This document shows, piece by piece, positions 9,023 to 16,354 of a stretch of DNA of 64,000 nucleotides. Every line of letters begins with the position of its first letter. Position 1 is the stretch's first letter. The position numbers were made by a program, and so were the translations under genes. Source of the DNA: Achromobacter aegrifaciens (lineage in GTDB: Bacteria > Pseudomonadota > Gammaproteobacteria > Burkholderiales > Burkholderiaceae_B); the NCBI RefSeq assembly GCF_902859735.1, contig NZ_CADIJY010000002.1:310001-374000 (forward strand), written 5' to 3'. The notes under the pieces are model-generated. The model was not told where the DNA came from, ran no database searches, and was given only the letters and a program-made list of their open reading frames with translations.

Positions 9023-10032
9023 GCCGACACCAGCACTTTGCCGACGATCTTGCGATCTTCCAGCGAGGCCAGCGCCTGGGCGCCTTGTTCCAGAGGCCAC
9101 TTGCGGTCCACGTGGACGCGCAGCCGGCCGTCGCGCACCAGCGCCAGCAGCTCGTGCAGGTCCTCGCGTTCCCAGCCGTTGGAGCCGCGGATCTGCAGCT
9201 CGAAGGTCCAGATATAGCGCAGGTCTTCCTTGGGATCGAAGCCCGCGGTCGCGCCGCAGGTCAGCAGGCGGCCGCCCAGGCGCAGGCAGCGCAACGATTT
9301 GACCCAGGTGTCGCCGCCCGTGAAGTTGACCACCACGTCCACGCCGCCCGGCTTGCCGCTGCGGCGGCGCGACGGCTTGCCGAAGCGCTCCTGGACCGCC
9401 TTGAGGAAGTCTTCCTCGGTGTACAGAATGATGTGGTCGGCGCCCAGGGCGCGCAGCGTCTCGGCCTTTTCGGGGCTGCCGGCGCAGGCGATGACTTCGG
9501 CGCCAGCCAGCTTGGCCAATTGCACGGCGCACACGCCCACGCCGCCGCTGGCGCCCAGGATCAGCACCTTTTCGCCTGGCTGCACCTGGCCGATGCGGTT
9601 CATCATGCGCAGGGCGGTGCCGTAGGCCACGGGCAGCGCCGCCGCCTGATCGAAGCTGACCTCGTCGGGCAGACGCAGCAGCTGGTGCGCCGGTACGCGG
9701 CACAGTTCGGCCAGGCCGCCATGAATCGTCTCGCCCACCAGGCCGCCATCGACCCGGTCTATCGGGTCCACCAGCACGCGGTCGCCCGCCTTCCAGTCGC
9801 GCACGTTGGCGCCGGTCTCAACCACCACGCCGGCCACGTCCAGGCCGATGATGACGGGAAAGGGCAATTTGATACCGGGCATGCCGCGGCGAGTGAACAC
9901 GTCGTGGTAGTTCAGGGACGAGGCCCCGACGCGGATGACCACGTCGTCGGGACCGGCAACGGGATCGGGGAATTCGGTTTCCAGGCGCAGCTTGTCGGTG
10001 CCGCCGTGTTCACGCAAAACAATGGCTTTCAT
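9019..10032 (-). CDS. MDR-family zinc-type alcohol dehydrogenase/quinone oxidoreductase
   Basis: This 337-residue medium-chain reductase has the N-terminal GroES-like domain (LNYHDVFTRRGMPGIKLPFPVIIGLDVAGVV) and a Rossmann domain with GASGGVGVCAVQLAKLAGAEVIA near residues 150-170. The catalytic-zinc Cys and the four structural Cys ligands are not evident, which favours a zinc-independent quinone-oxidoreductase-like enzyme using NADPH. One oddity is a basic insert (KPSRRRSGKPGG) at about residue 220. It is coupled to the thioesterase gene by a four-base overlap. Confidence 0.88.
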   Translation of the reverse strand: MKAIVLREHGGTDKLRLETEFPDPVAGPDDVVIRVGASSLNYHDVFTRRGMPGIKLPFPVIIGLDVAGVVVETGANVRDWKAGDRVLVDPIDRVDGGLVGETIHGGLAELCRVPAHQLLRLPDEVSFDQAAALPVAYGTALRMMNRIGQVQPGEKVLILGASGGVGVCAVQLAKLAGAEVIACAGSPEKAETLRALGADHIILYTEEDFLKAVQERFGKPSRRRSGKPGGVDVVVNFTGGDTWVKSLRCLRLGGRLLTCGATAGFDPKEDLRYIWTFELQIRGSNGWEREDLHELLALVRDGRLRVHVDRKWPLEQGAQALASLEDRKIVGKVLVSA

Positions 10033-10062
10033 GAGTCTCTTGATGGATGGGTAGGGAAAGAA

Positions 10063-11175
10063 TCACCACGCGGCCAGGCCGGCGATGGCCTGGCGCGTGA
10101 TCTGCAGGCCGTGGGCCACGACATTGCGGCGCCAGACGCTGGACACGGGTACGAAGGCATCGACCAGATCCGCCCGCAACTGCGCATCGCGCGCGGCGTC
10201 GGGCGCGGCCGGGGACTTGAAGCGCAGCCATTGGTCCAGCCTCAGGGCCGGCCGCATCTGCAGGCCGCGCGTGCCGAATTCGACGACTGCGCCGGCCAGC
10301 GGCCGCTGGCCCAACGCTTGCTGTACGCCACGGAACACCAGTCCCTGGTAGTCGGGACGGGCCAGGCCGTGCGGGCGCTGCCCCAGTATGCGATCCGCGC
10401 CCCACCAGGCCGCGGCTTGCGCCTGCTCGGCGCTGCCGTCGGGGTTGAAGCACAGGAAGAAGGGCTCGCCGTATTCGCCGATGCCGGTGTGCCAGTCGAT
10501 GAAGGCCACCCGTTCGCTCGCGCCCAGGTGCTCGTCGACGATGCGGCGCAGCGTGCGGTTGGACCATTCGGGGCCGTTGCCGCCATAGACCAGGCCGTCC
10601 GGGTGCGTGTACTGGCCGCTGGCCGTGACGTTGAAGAGCGCGTCCGCGCCGTGCTCCTGGCGGAAGCGCTCCAGCGCCTCGGCGCCGGCGTCCAGCGCGG
10701 TCTCGGTCCAGTGCTGCGGGATCAGGTGCGGATGCAGGCTGGCATAGTGCGGGTTGGGCGGTGCGGCCCGGGTGTGGTCGATGAAATTGCGGTTCAGGTC
10801 GACATTGTTTTCGGTGGTGCGCGTGTCGTGCGCATAGCCGTAGGGATTCAACGCATGTACCAGCACCACGTTGACGTCGTCCGGCAAGGGCAGGCCGCCG
10901 TCCGCCTGCAGCCACGCGAGCTGCACCGCCGAGCCGGCCGCGCCTTCGAGGCCGTGGGTGCCGCTGATGGCCAGATGGGTGCGGGCGGCGCCGGGGCGGC
11001 CCAGCACCGCGACGTCTACGGTCAACGGCCGGCCCTGCGGGTCGCGCGCCGTGGGATGTTCGTGGCGCGAGAGCGCGGCGCCCCGCGCCGCGGCGGCGGC
11101 CACGAAGGCCTCGCGCGCTGTTGCGTAGTCGGCGGAAAAGCAGGTCCAGTAGTCGGGCAGGGGCTGGCCCATCAT
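10063..11175 (-). CDS. M14-like zinc peptidase/deacylase, DUF2817 family
   Basis: This 370-residue protein resembles the DUF2817 group of M14 carboxypeptidase-like enzymes. The zinc motif HxxE is seen in SGTHGLEG (about residues 76-83). Further motifs are NPYGYAHDTRTTENNVDLNRNF (family-typical Asn/Arg substrate contacts) and IDWHTGIGEYGEP with the third zinc His. It should cleave an amide or peptide bond in the cytoplasm; I see no signal peptide. The start is the first of two adjacent ATG codons and overlaps the upstream VOC stop (ATGA). Together with the peptide-class importer it suggests use of a peptide or N-acyl amino acid. Confidence 0.8.
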   Translation of the reverse strand: MMGQPLPDYWTCFSADYATAREAFVAAAAARGAALSRHEHPTARDPQGRPLTVDVAVLGRPGAARTHLAISGTHGLEGAAGSAVQLAWLQADGGLPLPDDVNVVLVHALNPYGYAHDTRTTENNVDLNRNFIDHTRAAPPNPHYASLHPHLIPQHWTETALDAGAEALERFRQEHGADALFNVTASGQYTHPDGLVYGGNGPEWSNRTLRRIVDEHLGASERVAFIDWHTGIGEYGEPFFLCFNPDGSAEQAQAAAWWGADRILGQRPHGLARPDYQGLVFRGVQQALGQRPLAGAVVEFGTRGLQMRPALRLDQWLRFKSPAAPDAARDAQLRADLVDAFVPVSSVWRRNVVAHGLQITRQAIAGLAAW

Positions 11176-12041
11176 GCCTCCTGCACGAAGACTTGCAGTG
11201 CGCCGGCAGCATGCTCGGGCGCCACCGCCAGTTCGCCCTGCGCGTTGGTGCGGTACGGGACCTCGTTGGCGTCGAGCCACGCGCGCGTCTGCCCGATATC
11301 GCGAACGCCGATGACCGATCCCGCGAACCAGCCGCCCTGGCTGCTGGCGGGCAGGCCAGCTGGCACGCGCACATGGGGGAAACGCTGCTCGAAGGCGGCG
11401 GGCGCGAGGAAGTCGATGCGCAGGCTGCCGCGCCGCACTTGCAGGCCCTGGTCAGGAAGCTCGCTGATGGCAATGGGGCCCAGCACGCGTTCATACGCGG
11501 CGCGCAGGGCGCGCGGCTCGGGATGCACGGCGATCAGCGACTCGATGCGGCGGGCGCCGTTGGCATGATCCTGCCATTCGGGCCGGTAGACCAGATGGCG
11601 CGTGAGATGGCCGCAGGTGAAGAAGTCCGGCACCGCGAAGAGGCCCGCCGGAAACTGGGTGTTGTTCCAGGCCGCGTCCTCGCTGCCGGCGGGCAGGTGC
11701 ACCGGACGGCCGCCGCGCTGCGGCGCTTCGGCGTCTATGCCCAGGCGGGCAAGCTCGGCGTGCACGGCGCTGCTGTCGGTGGTCTGCAGCGCGACGGAGA
11801 CCGGGCCTTCATAGGCGTCGTCAAAGCCCGCAAAGCGCGACTGCTCGCGCAGCTCCGGCGGGAATGCCAGCAGCTCCAGGTAATTGGCGTCCAGGATCAG
11901 GGTCTGGTTGCGCGTGCCGCGATGGTGGCGGCCTTGCGGCGCCAGGGCAAAGCCCAGCTTCTGGTATTGGGCGGTTGCGGCCTGCAGGTCATGCACCCGG
12001 ATGATGTAGTGGTCCAGTCCGGTGACTGAGGGTATGGACAT
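11172..12041 (-). CDS. VOC-family protein (glyoxalase-like domain), first gene of operon
   Basis: The 289-residue protein contains VOC/glyoxalase-like folds: IPSVTGLDHYIIRVHDLQAATAQYQKLGFALAPQG at the N-terminus and a second half from about residue 150 (HLTRHLVYRPEWQDHANGARRIESLIAVH). This resembles the glyoxalase-like domain family with no fixed reaction. The start is the ATG after AGGAAA; the frame extends upstream without a ribosome site. It heads the nine-gene minus-strand operon and faces another VOC gene plus a CysB-like regulator. Enzymatic activity is uncertain. Confidence 0.8.
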   Translation of the reverse strand: MSIPSVTGLDHYIIRVHDLQAATAQYQKLGFALAPQGRHHRGTRNQTLILDANYLELLAFPPELREQSRFAGFDDAYEGPVSVALQTTDSSAVHAELARLGIDAEAPQRGGRPVHLPAGSEDAAWNNTQFPAGLFAVPDFFTCGHLTRHLVYRPEWQDHANGARRIESLIAVHPEPRALRAAYERVLGPIAISELPDQGLQVRRGSLRIDFLAPAAFEQRFPHVRVPAGLPASSQGGWFAGSVIGVRDIGQTRAWLDANEVPYRTNAQGELAVAPEHAAGALQVFVQEA

Positions 12042-12388
12042 CGCGTTTCCTGAATTTGCTTGACGGAAGCGTGCAGTCTGGCCGAAGCGCAGGCGGGCCA
12101 GAACGATTGAATTCGCATGTGGATATTTGTTTTCTGGTCGCGCGGGGATGGGGGTGTGCGCATATCCATATCTGCAGGACGCAGCATGAAAGGATGTTGG
12201 ATGCATGGGGCTTGAAATCGCCGCAACCCACCGCGCCCATCAGGGGACGCCGTGAGTTCCGCTTCGGACATATGCAAATGAGCGCCGCGCCTTAGGGTTT
12301 CAGGCTATGTAGAAGCAACGTATACCTCTTTGTCTGACCCTGTCCGCGGAAACTAGAATTTGCGCTGTTCCATGGTTGGCGGCAGGAC
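12042..12388. promoter_or_regulatory. Divergent promoter region between nine-gene operon and VOC-LysR pair
   Basis: No gene is seen here. The best plus-strand promoter is TTGTCT (12330-12335), 18 bases, TAGAAT (12354-12359), followed by the VOC start at 12389. A locally AT-rich stretch at 12115-12135 and the sequence around 12160-12180 (CATATCCATATCTG) are the natural places for binding by the CysB-like regulator and for the minus-strand promoter, but I cannot define a dyad there. Confidence 0.45.
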
Positions 12389-12739
12389 ATGTCCACTATT
12401 CTTTCTATCGGATCGGTGCAGCTTTCCTTTCTTGCTGGGCGGCAGGCTGAGGTCCGCGAGTTTTATCGGCACGTGATCGGTCTTGACGAAGTGTCCGGCA
12501 TCGACGGACAGCGGCTGCTGTTCACGCTGGGCGATGCAACCCTCTCGTTGTCGCCGGTGGAAAAGGTCAGCCGCGGCGTCAGGCCGGACTATCTGGCGTT
12601 CAGGACGAGCGCCTATGACGAGGTGCTGGCGCGGCTGAGGCAGGCGGGTTTCGATCCCGTGTGTTCGCTGCCGCAGGCCGAACCCCGCGTGATGTACGTG
12701 AAAGATCCGTCCGGCAATCAGCTGGCTTTCCTGGGCTGA
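12389..12739 (+). CDS. Small VOC/glyoxalase-family protein
   Basis: This 116-residue single-domain VOC protein reads SIGSVQLSFLAGRQAEVREFYRHVIGL at its start and ends VMYVKDPSGNQLAFLG, the typical closing strand of the fold. The usual metal residues are only partly present: the first strand lacks a His, and the closing strand has Gln-Leu-Ala where a Glu ligand is usual. It may therefore bind a ligand rather than catalyse. It is followed after six bases by the LysR gene and is probably cotranscribed with it. Confidence 0.75.
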   Translation: MSTILSIGSVQLSFLAGRQAEVREFYRHVIGLDEVSGIDGQRLLFTLGDATLSLSPVEKVSRGVRPDYLAFRTSAYDEVLARLRQAGFDPVCSLPQAEPRVMYVKDPSGNQLAFLG

Positions 12740-12745
12740 GGCGCG

Positions 12746-13675
12746 ATGAACTTCCAGCAATTGCGTTCCGTGCGCGAGGCCGTGCGGCAGGACTTCAACC
12801 TGACCGACGTGTCCGAGAGCCTGCATACGTCCCAGCCCGGCGTCAGCCGCCAGATCCGCGAGCTCGAGGAAGAGGTGGGCGTCGACATCTTCGTACGTTC
12901 AGGCAAGCGGCTCATCGGTCTGACCCCGCCCGGCGAACTGATCCTGCCCCTGGTCGAACAGATCCTGCAATGCGCGGACAACATCCGCCATGCCGGTGCG
13001 GAGTACGCCGACAGCAGAACAGGCGTGCTATCGATCGCTGCCACCCATTCGCAGGCGCGCTACGCCTTGCCGCCCGTCATCAAGGAGTTCCGCGAACGCT
13101 ATCCTGAGGTGGTGCTGCATATGCATCAGGGCTCGCCCAAGCAGGTATCGGAAATGCTGCTGGAGGGCGAGGCCGACATCGGTGTGGCGACGGAAGCGGT
13201 AGCCGACTATCCAGGACTCCTCAACCTGCCTTGCTATCGCTGGAGCCACAGCATCATCGTGCCCCGCGGGCATCCGCTGGAACGGCAACAGGACGGAGTC
13301 ACGCTGTCGCAGCTGTCGCGCCATCCCCTCATCACGTACGGACGCGGCTACACCGGTCGCGCCCATATCGACGAGGCATTCGCACGCGCCGGCATCACCC
13401 CCGACATCGTCATGACGGCAATGGATGCGGACGTGATCAAGACCTATGTGGAGTTGGGACTGGGCCTGGGCATCGTGGCCTCGGTGGCCTGGGACGCCGA
13501 ACGCGATACGCGCCTGTACGCCATCGACGCGCGGCACCTGTTCGAGATCAATCTGACGCGTCTGGCGATACGGCGCGGCGCCTGGCTGCGCGGCTACGCA
13601 TTCGACTTCATCGAGATGTTCGTGCCGACGCTCACGCGCGCAATCGTGCAGCGAGAGCTCAAGGGTGAGGGGTGA
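12746..13675 (+). CDS. LysR-family regulator, CysB-like
   Basis: The 309-residue protein has a winged helix at the N-terminus (MNFQQLRSVREAVRQDFNLTDVSESLHTSQPGVSRQIRELEEEVGVDIFVRSGKRL) very close in pattern to CysB/Cbl (LQQLR..VE.....NVS..AE.L.TSQPG.S.Q...LE). The effector domain has the CysB-like THSQARYALP and GYTGR segments. CysB proteins bind O- or N-acetylserine or sulfate-ester signals. It shares a transcript with the small VOC gene and probably controls it and the divergent operon. Its last 17 bases overlap the convergent gene of unknown function. Whether it is the main CysB of the cell cannot be told. Confidence 0.88.
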   Translation: MNFQQLRSVREAVRQDFNLTDVSESLHTSQPGVSRQIRELEEEVGVDIFVRSGKRLIGLTPPGELILPLVEQILQCADNIRHAGAEYADSRTGVLSIAATHSQARYALPPVIKEFRERYPEVVLHMHQGSPKQVSEMLLEGEADIGVATEAVADYPGLLNLPCYRWSHSIIVPRGHPLERQQDGVTLSQLSRHPLITYGRGYTGRAHIDEAFARAGITPDIVMTAMDADVIKTYVELGLGLGIVASVAWDAERDTRLYAIDARHLFEINLTRLAIRRGAWLRGYAFDFIEMFVPTLTRAIVQRELKGEG

Positions 13676-15029
13676 TCGCGGCCATCAGGTCATCCGGGTG
13701 CGCCATCAGTTCGCGCGCCTGGCATAGCGTCGGGTACTGCTGCAGCACGCCGGTCCATTGCGCCGATTGCAGCAGCTGTTGCCAGACCGGCTCCAAGGTA
13801 TCGCGGGCTGCGTCCAGGCCCTGCGCCAGAAGACCGGCATATTCCAGGCTGGGCGGCGCGGACAGCAGCTGCATGCGGCTGGCGGCGCTGAGCAGGCGCG
13901 GGATCGCGTCTGCCGGGCCATCGCAGACATAGAGCACGGTGGTATCGAGCCGCGGGCCTTCGGCCGGCAACGCCCGCAGCGCCGCGCCGCGCAGGGGGAA
14001 GCGGCCCTGGCGCGTATTGAAGGCGTAGTCGGTCCGCGGATCGGCTTGCGCCAGCAGGCGCAGCCCGCGCAACAGGCGCGGGAAGTCGGTGGCGGCTGCG
14101 TCGGCCGAGGCCTTGGCTTCGAGAAGCAGGCACAGGTCCCAGGCCGGCGGCCCGCCATCGCCTTCCGCCTGGCGCAGCAGCGCGGCATCCCATTCGGTCT
14201 TGGCGCGGTCGGCGTTGGCGGGCATCGAAGGCGGTACGCGCATGGACGACACGGCCTGGTAGGCTGGGCTGCCATCGGCGTCGTTGAGGCGGCGTGCCAG
14301 GGCCTGGAGCGCTTGCAGCGCCTGCGCCTCGACGGCGTCGCCGCGCAACCGCGAGGCGTTGCCTTCGGCCAGGGCACTGGCGCTGCCCGGGCGCGGGCCT
14401 TGCTGTTCCCACAAGGCGCGGTAGCGGCGCACGTCGCTGTCGGTCGTCAGGACGTCCAGGCGTTGCAGATGATCCAGCGCGGGGCTGGCGAGCAGACGGT
14501 CGAGAGCGGCAGAGGCCGGCTGGGCTTCGGCGGACAAACCAAGAAGCCGGCGCGCGGCATCGGGCAGCGCCGTCCAGGAGTCGGATGCCGCCGCAGCCTG
14601 CAAGGCGGCCATGGCGTCGCGCGCGGGGCCTGCCGGCATGCGTTCAAGCTTGGCGGGATGGGCGACTGCGTTGGCGGCGGCAATGATCTCGCGGCGGTCC
14701 TGGGCTGCGCGCGCGGCCAGGGAGGCATACTCGCGCACGAGCGGCAGGCGGTGCCGCAGCAGCATGGCCTGGAATGCCGGATCGCCGTCGGACTCGCGCA
14801 TGGCGTCGCGGATCAGGCGCGCCAGGGCGTCGAGAAAGGCTCGCTCGACCGCGGCCGGCGGCGCGGCGCCATCTTCGACCGACTGGCGCGCCTGTTCGAT
14901 GGCGACGGCCAGAGCGGTCGCGGGCGCGGCGTCTTCCGTGGGGATGCGGGAAATGGCCGGCACGCGATAGCGCCGGGCGGTGCGGCGCAGGATGGCGTCG
15001 AGCAGGGATAGGGAGGGTGGCTGGGGCAT
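13659..15029 (-). CDS. Conserved-looking protein of unknown function (456 residues)
   Basis: I do not recognise this protein. It is 456 residues, Ala/Leu/Arg-rich and mostly helical in appearance, with no signal peptide, membrane segment or Cys cluster. Possible landmarks are MRESDGDPAFQAMLLRHRLPLVREYASLAARAAQDRREII in the first third and TTVLYVCDGPADAIPRLLSAASRMQLLSAPPSLEYAGLL near the end. Codon use matches its neighbours and the long frame has strong third-position GC, so it is a real gene. It converges on and overlaps the CysB-like gene by 17 bases. It stands alone: the next minus-strand gene upstream ends before an intergenic gap. Confidence 0.75.
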   Translation of the reverse strand: MPQPPSLSLLDAILRRTARRYRVPAISRIPTEDAAPATALAVAIEQARQSVEDGAAPPAAVERAFLDALARLIRDAMRESDGDPAFQAMLLRHRLPLVREYASLAARAAQDRREIIAAANAVAHPAKLERMPAGPARDAMAALQAAAASDSWTALPDAARRLLGLSAEAQPASAALDRLLASPALDHLQRLDVLTTDSDVRRYRALWEQQGPRPGSASALAEGNASRLRGDAVEAQALQALQALARRLNDADGSPAYQAVSSMRVPPSMPANADRAKTEWDAALLRQAEGDGGPPAWDLCLLLEAKASADAAATDFPRLLRGLRLLAQADPRTDYAFNTRQGRFPLRGAALRALPAEGPRLDTTVLYVCDGPADAIPRLLSAASRMQLLSAPPSLEYAGLLAQGLDAARDTLEPVWQQLLQSAQWTGVLQQYPTLCQARELMAHPDDLMAAITPHP

Positions 15030-15097
15030 GGCGCCCCAAGCCTACCGCGATGCCGCCGGCGCGGCAAACGCACCGCGCCCTGGCCGGCAGCGGCTTC

Positions 15098-15583
15098 TTA
15101 CTTGAACAGCGCGGCGTTTTCCTGCAAGGCGGTGTCGGCGCATTGCGCGTCCAGGTTGCCGCCGGGTGCGCCCGCCACGCCGATGGCGCCGATCACGGCC
15201 GAGCCGGCCTTCACGGGCACGCCGCCGCCCAACACCAGGAAGCCCGGAATGTCGGTCAGGGTGGCTGCGGCGGGATTCTTCTGGACGTTTTCCAGCATCG
15301 TCAGCGTCGGGGTCTTGGCGGACGCGGCGGTAAACGCTTTCGCACGGCTGGCTTCGATGGTGTGCGGGCCGGCATTATCGGCGCGGGCGAAGGCCTTGAG
15401 CAGGCCGGCGCGGTCCACGACCGAGGCGCTCACGTTGTAGCCCTTGGCCTGGCAGGCGGCGACGGTGGCCGTCGCCAGCTTCTGCGCGTCGGCCATGGAC
15501 AGGTTGCTCTCGTTGAGCACGGCGGCGTTGGCGGCGCCGGCGCAGGCGAACAGGGCGGCGAAAGCGATGAATTTGGGCGACAT
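15098..15583 (-). CDS. GlcG/HbpS-family exported heme-binding-like protein
   Basis: The 161-residue protein has a clear signal peptide (MSPKFIAFAALFACAGAANAA) and one GlcG/HbpS domain: LSMADAQKLATATVAACQAKGYNVSASVVDRAGLLKAFARADNAGPHTIEASRAKAFTAAS, then GGGVPVKAGSAVIGAIGVAGAPGG. In Streptomyces, HbpS binds heme and controls the SenS-SenR two-component system; other members have no known role. Here it lies after a sensor kinase and regulator pair, with the palindrome TCCGTA-N4-TACGGA upstream, so it may be a target or an accessory sensor. AAGGA lies eight bases before the ATG. A His residue follows the conserved Asn-Ala-Gly-Pro, but the heme ligand is not certain. Confidence 0.85.
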   Translation of the reverse strand: MSPKFIAFAALFACAGAANAAVLNESNLSMADAQKLATATVAACQAKGYNVSASVVDRAGLLKAFARADNAGPHTIEASRAKAFTAASAKTPTLTMLENVQKNPAAATLTDIPGFLVLGGGVPVKAGSAVIGAIGVAGAPGGNLDAQCADTALQENAALFK

Positions 15584-15668
15584 GTCTGTGTCCTTAGTGG
15601 GTCGGTGACAGGAACAGACAGATTAAAGATGACGGCCGATCGGCGGTATTCGGTCGGCTACGCTGGGG

Positions 15669-15688
15669 CCTCCGTAGGGCTACGGAGG
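15669..15688. promoter_or_regulatory. Palindrome CCTCCGTA-GGGC-TACGGAGG, putative response-regulator operator
   Basis: This is a perfect 8+8 base inverted repeat with a 4-base centre in the gap between the response-regulator stop and the GlcG-like gene. It shares the core TCCGTA-N4-TACGGA with a second copy upstream of the sensor-kinase gene. A minus-strand TTTAAT at 15622-15627 could be the -10 of the GlcG-like gene; the site would then be centred about 63 bases before the transcription start. It could also form an RNA hairpin but has no T-run. Confidence 0.65.
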
Positions 15689-15724
15689 GAGGCTGCGCAA
15701 GGCTGCCCGCAGCGTCGACAGCCT

Positions 15725-16354
15725 TCAGGCCAGCAGCCCTGCGTATTCGCGGATCAGTCCGGCCAGGTTGTCCGCTTCCAGCTTGGCGAAGACGTTGGCG
15801 CGGTAGGTCTCCACCGTGCGCGGCGACAGGTCGAATTCGCGCGCGATCTCCTTATTGCTCAGGCCTTGCACGACGCGTTCCAGCACATCGCGTTCGCGCC
15901 CGGAAAGCTTGTCCAGCCGTTCCTGCGCGGCCTGCGTCACGGCGAGTTTTTCGCGGCTGGCGATGTGGGTGCGCACGGCGGCCTGCACGGCGTCCAGGAA
16001 GACGTCGTCGTCCACGGGCTTTTGCAGGAATTCCATGGCGCCACCCTTGAACGCGCGGCGGCACAGGTCCACGTTGGCGTGGCCGGTCAGCATGACCACG
16101 GGCAGGTCCGATTGCTCGGCCAGCCGGCTCAGCACGTCCAGGCCACTGATGCCGGGCATGCGGATGTCCAGGACCACGCAGCCGATGGCCTGCGGGTGCA
16201 ACCGGGCCAGGAAGGCCTGCGGGTCGCCATGGCCCTCGCTGCGCAGGCCGACGCTGCGCAGCAGCAGCGCCAGGCCGTCGCGCACGGCGTCGTCGTCATC
16301 GACCAGATAGACCAGCGGGGATTGTTCGAACATGGGAGAGTCCTGCGTTGTCAT
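15725..16354 (-). CDS. Response regulator, FixJ/NarL type (receiver + LuxR HTH)
   Basis: The 209-residue protein has a receiver domain (LVYLVDDDDAVRDGL; phosphoacceptor Asp63 in VVLDIRMPGISGL; Thr in VMLTGHAN; Lys in FLQKPVDDD) and a LuxR-type helix-turn-helix at about 145-205 (LSGRERDVLERVVQGLSNKEIAREFDLSPRTVETY). This is the FixJ/StyR/TtrR arrangement. The start ATG overlaps the kinase stop (ATGA), so kinase and regulator are coupled. Twin palindromes before the kinase gene and the GlcG-like gene are the likely binding sites. Confidence 0.93.
   Translation of the reverse strand: MTTQDSPMFEQSPLVYLVDDDDAVRDGLALLLRSVGLRSEGHGDPQAFLARLHPQAIGCVVLDIRMPGISGLDVLSRLAEQSDLPVVMLTGHANVDLCRRAFKGGAMEFLQKPVDDDVFLDAVQAAVRTHIASREKLAVTQAAQERLDKLSGRERDVLERVVQGLSNKEIAREFDLSPRTVETYRANVFAKLEADNLAGLIREYAGLLA

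Noticed and set aside
9085-11568. 827-codon plus-strand frame
   Set aside because: Antisense to the MDR and M14-like genes, which carry clear family motifs.
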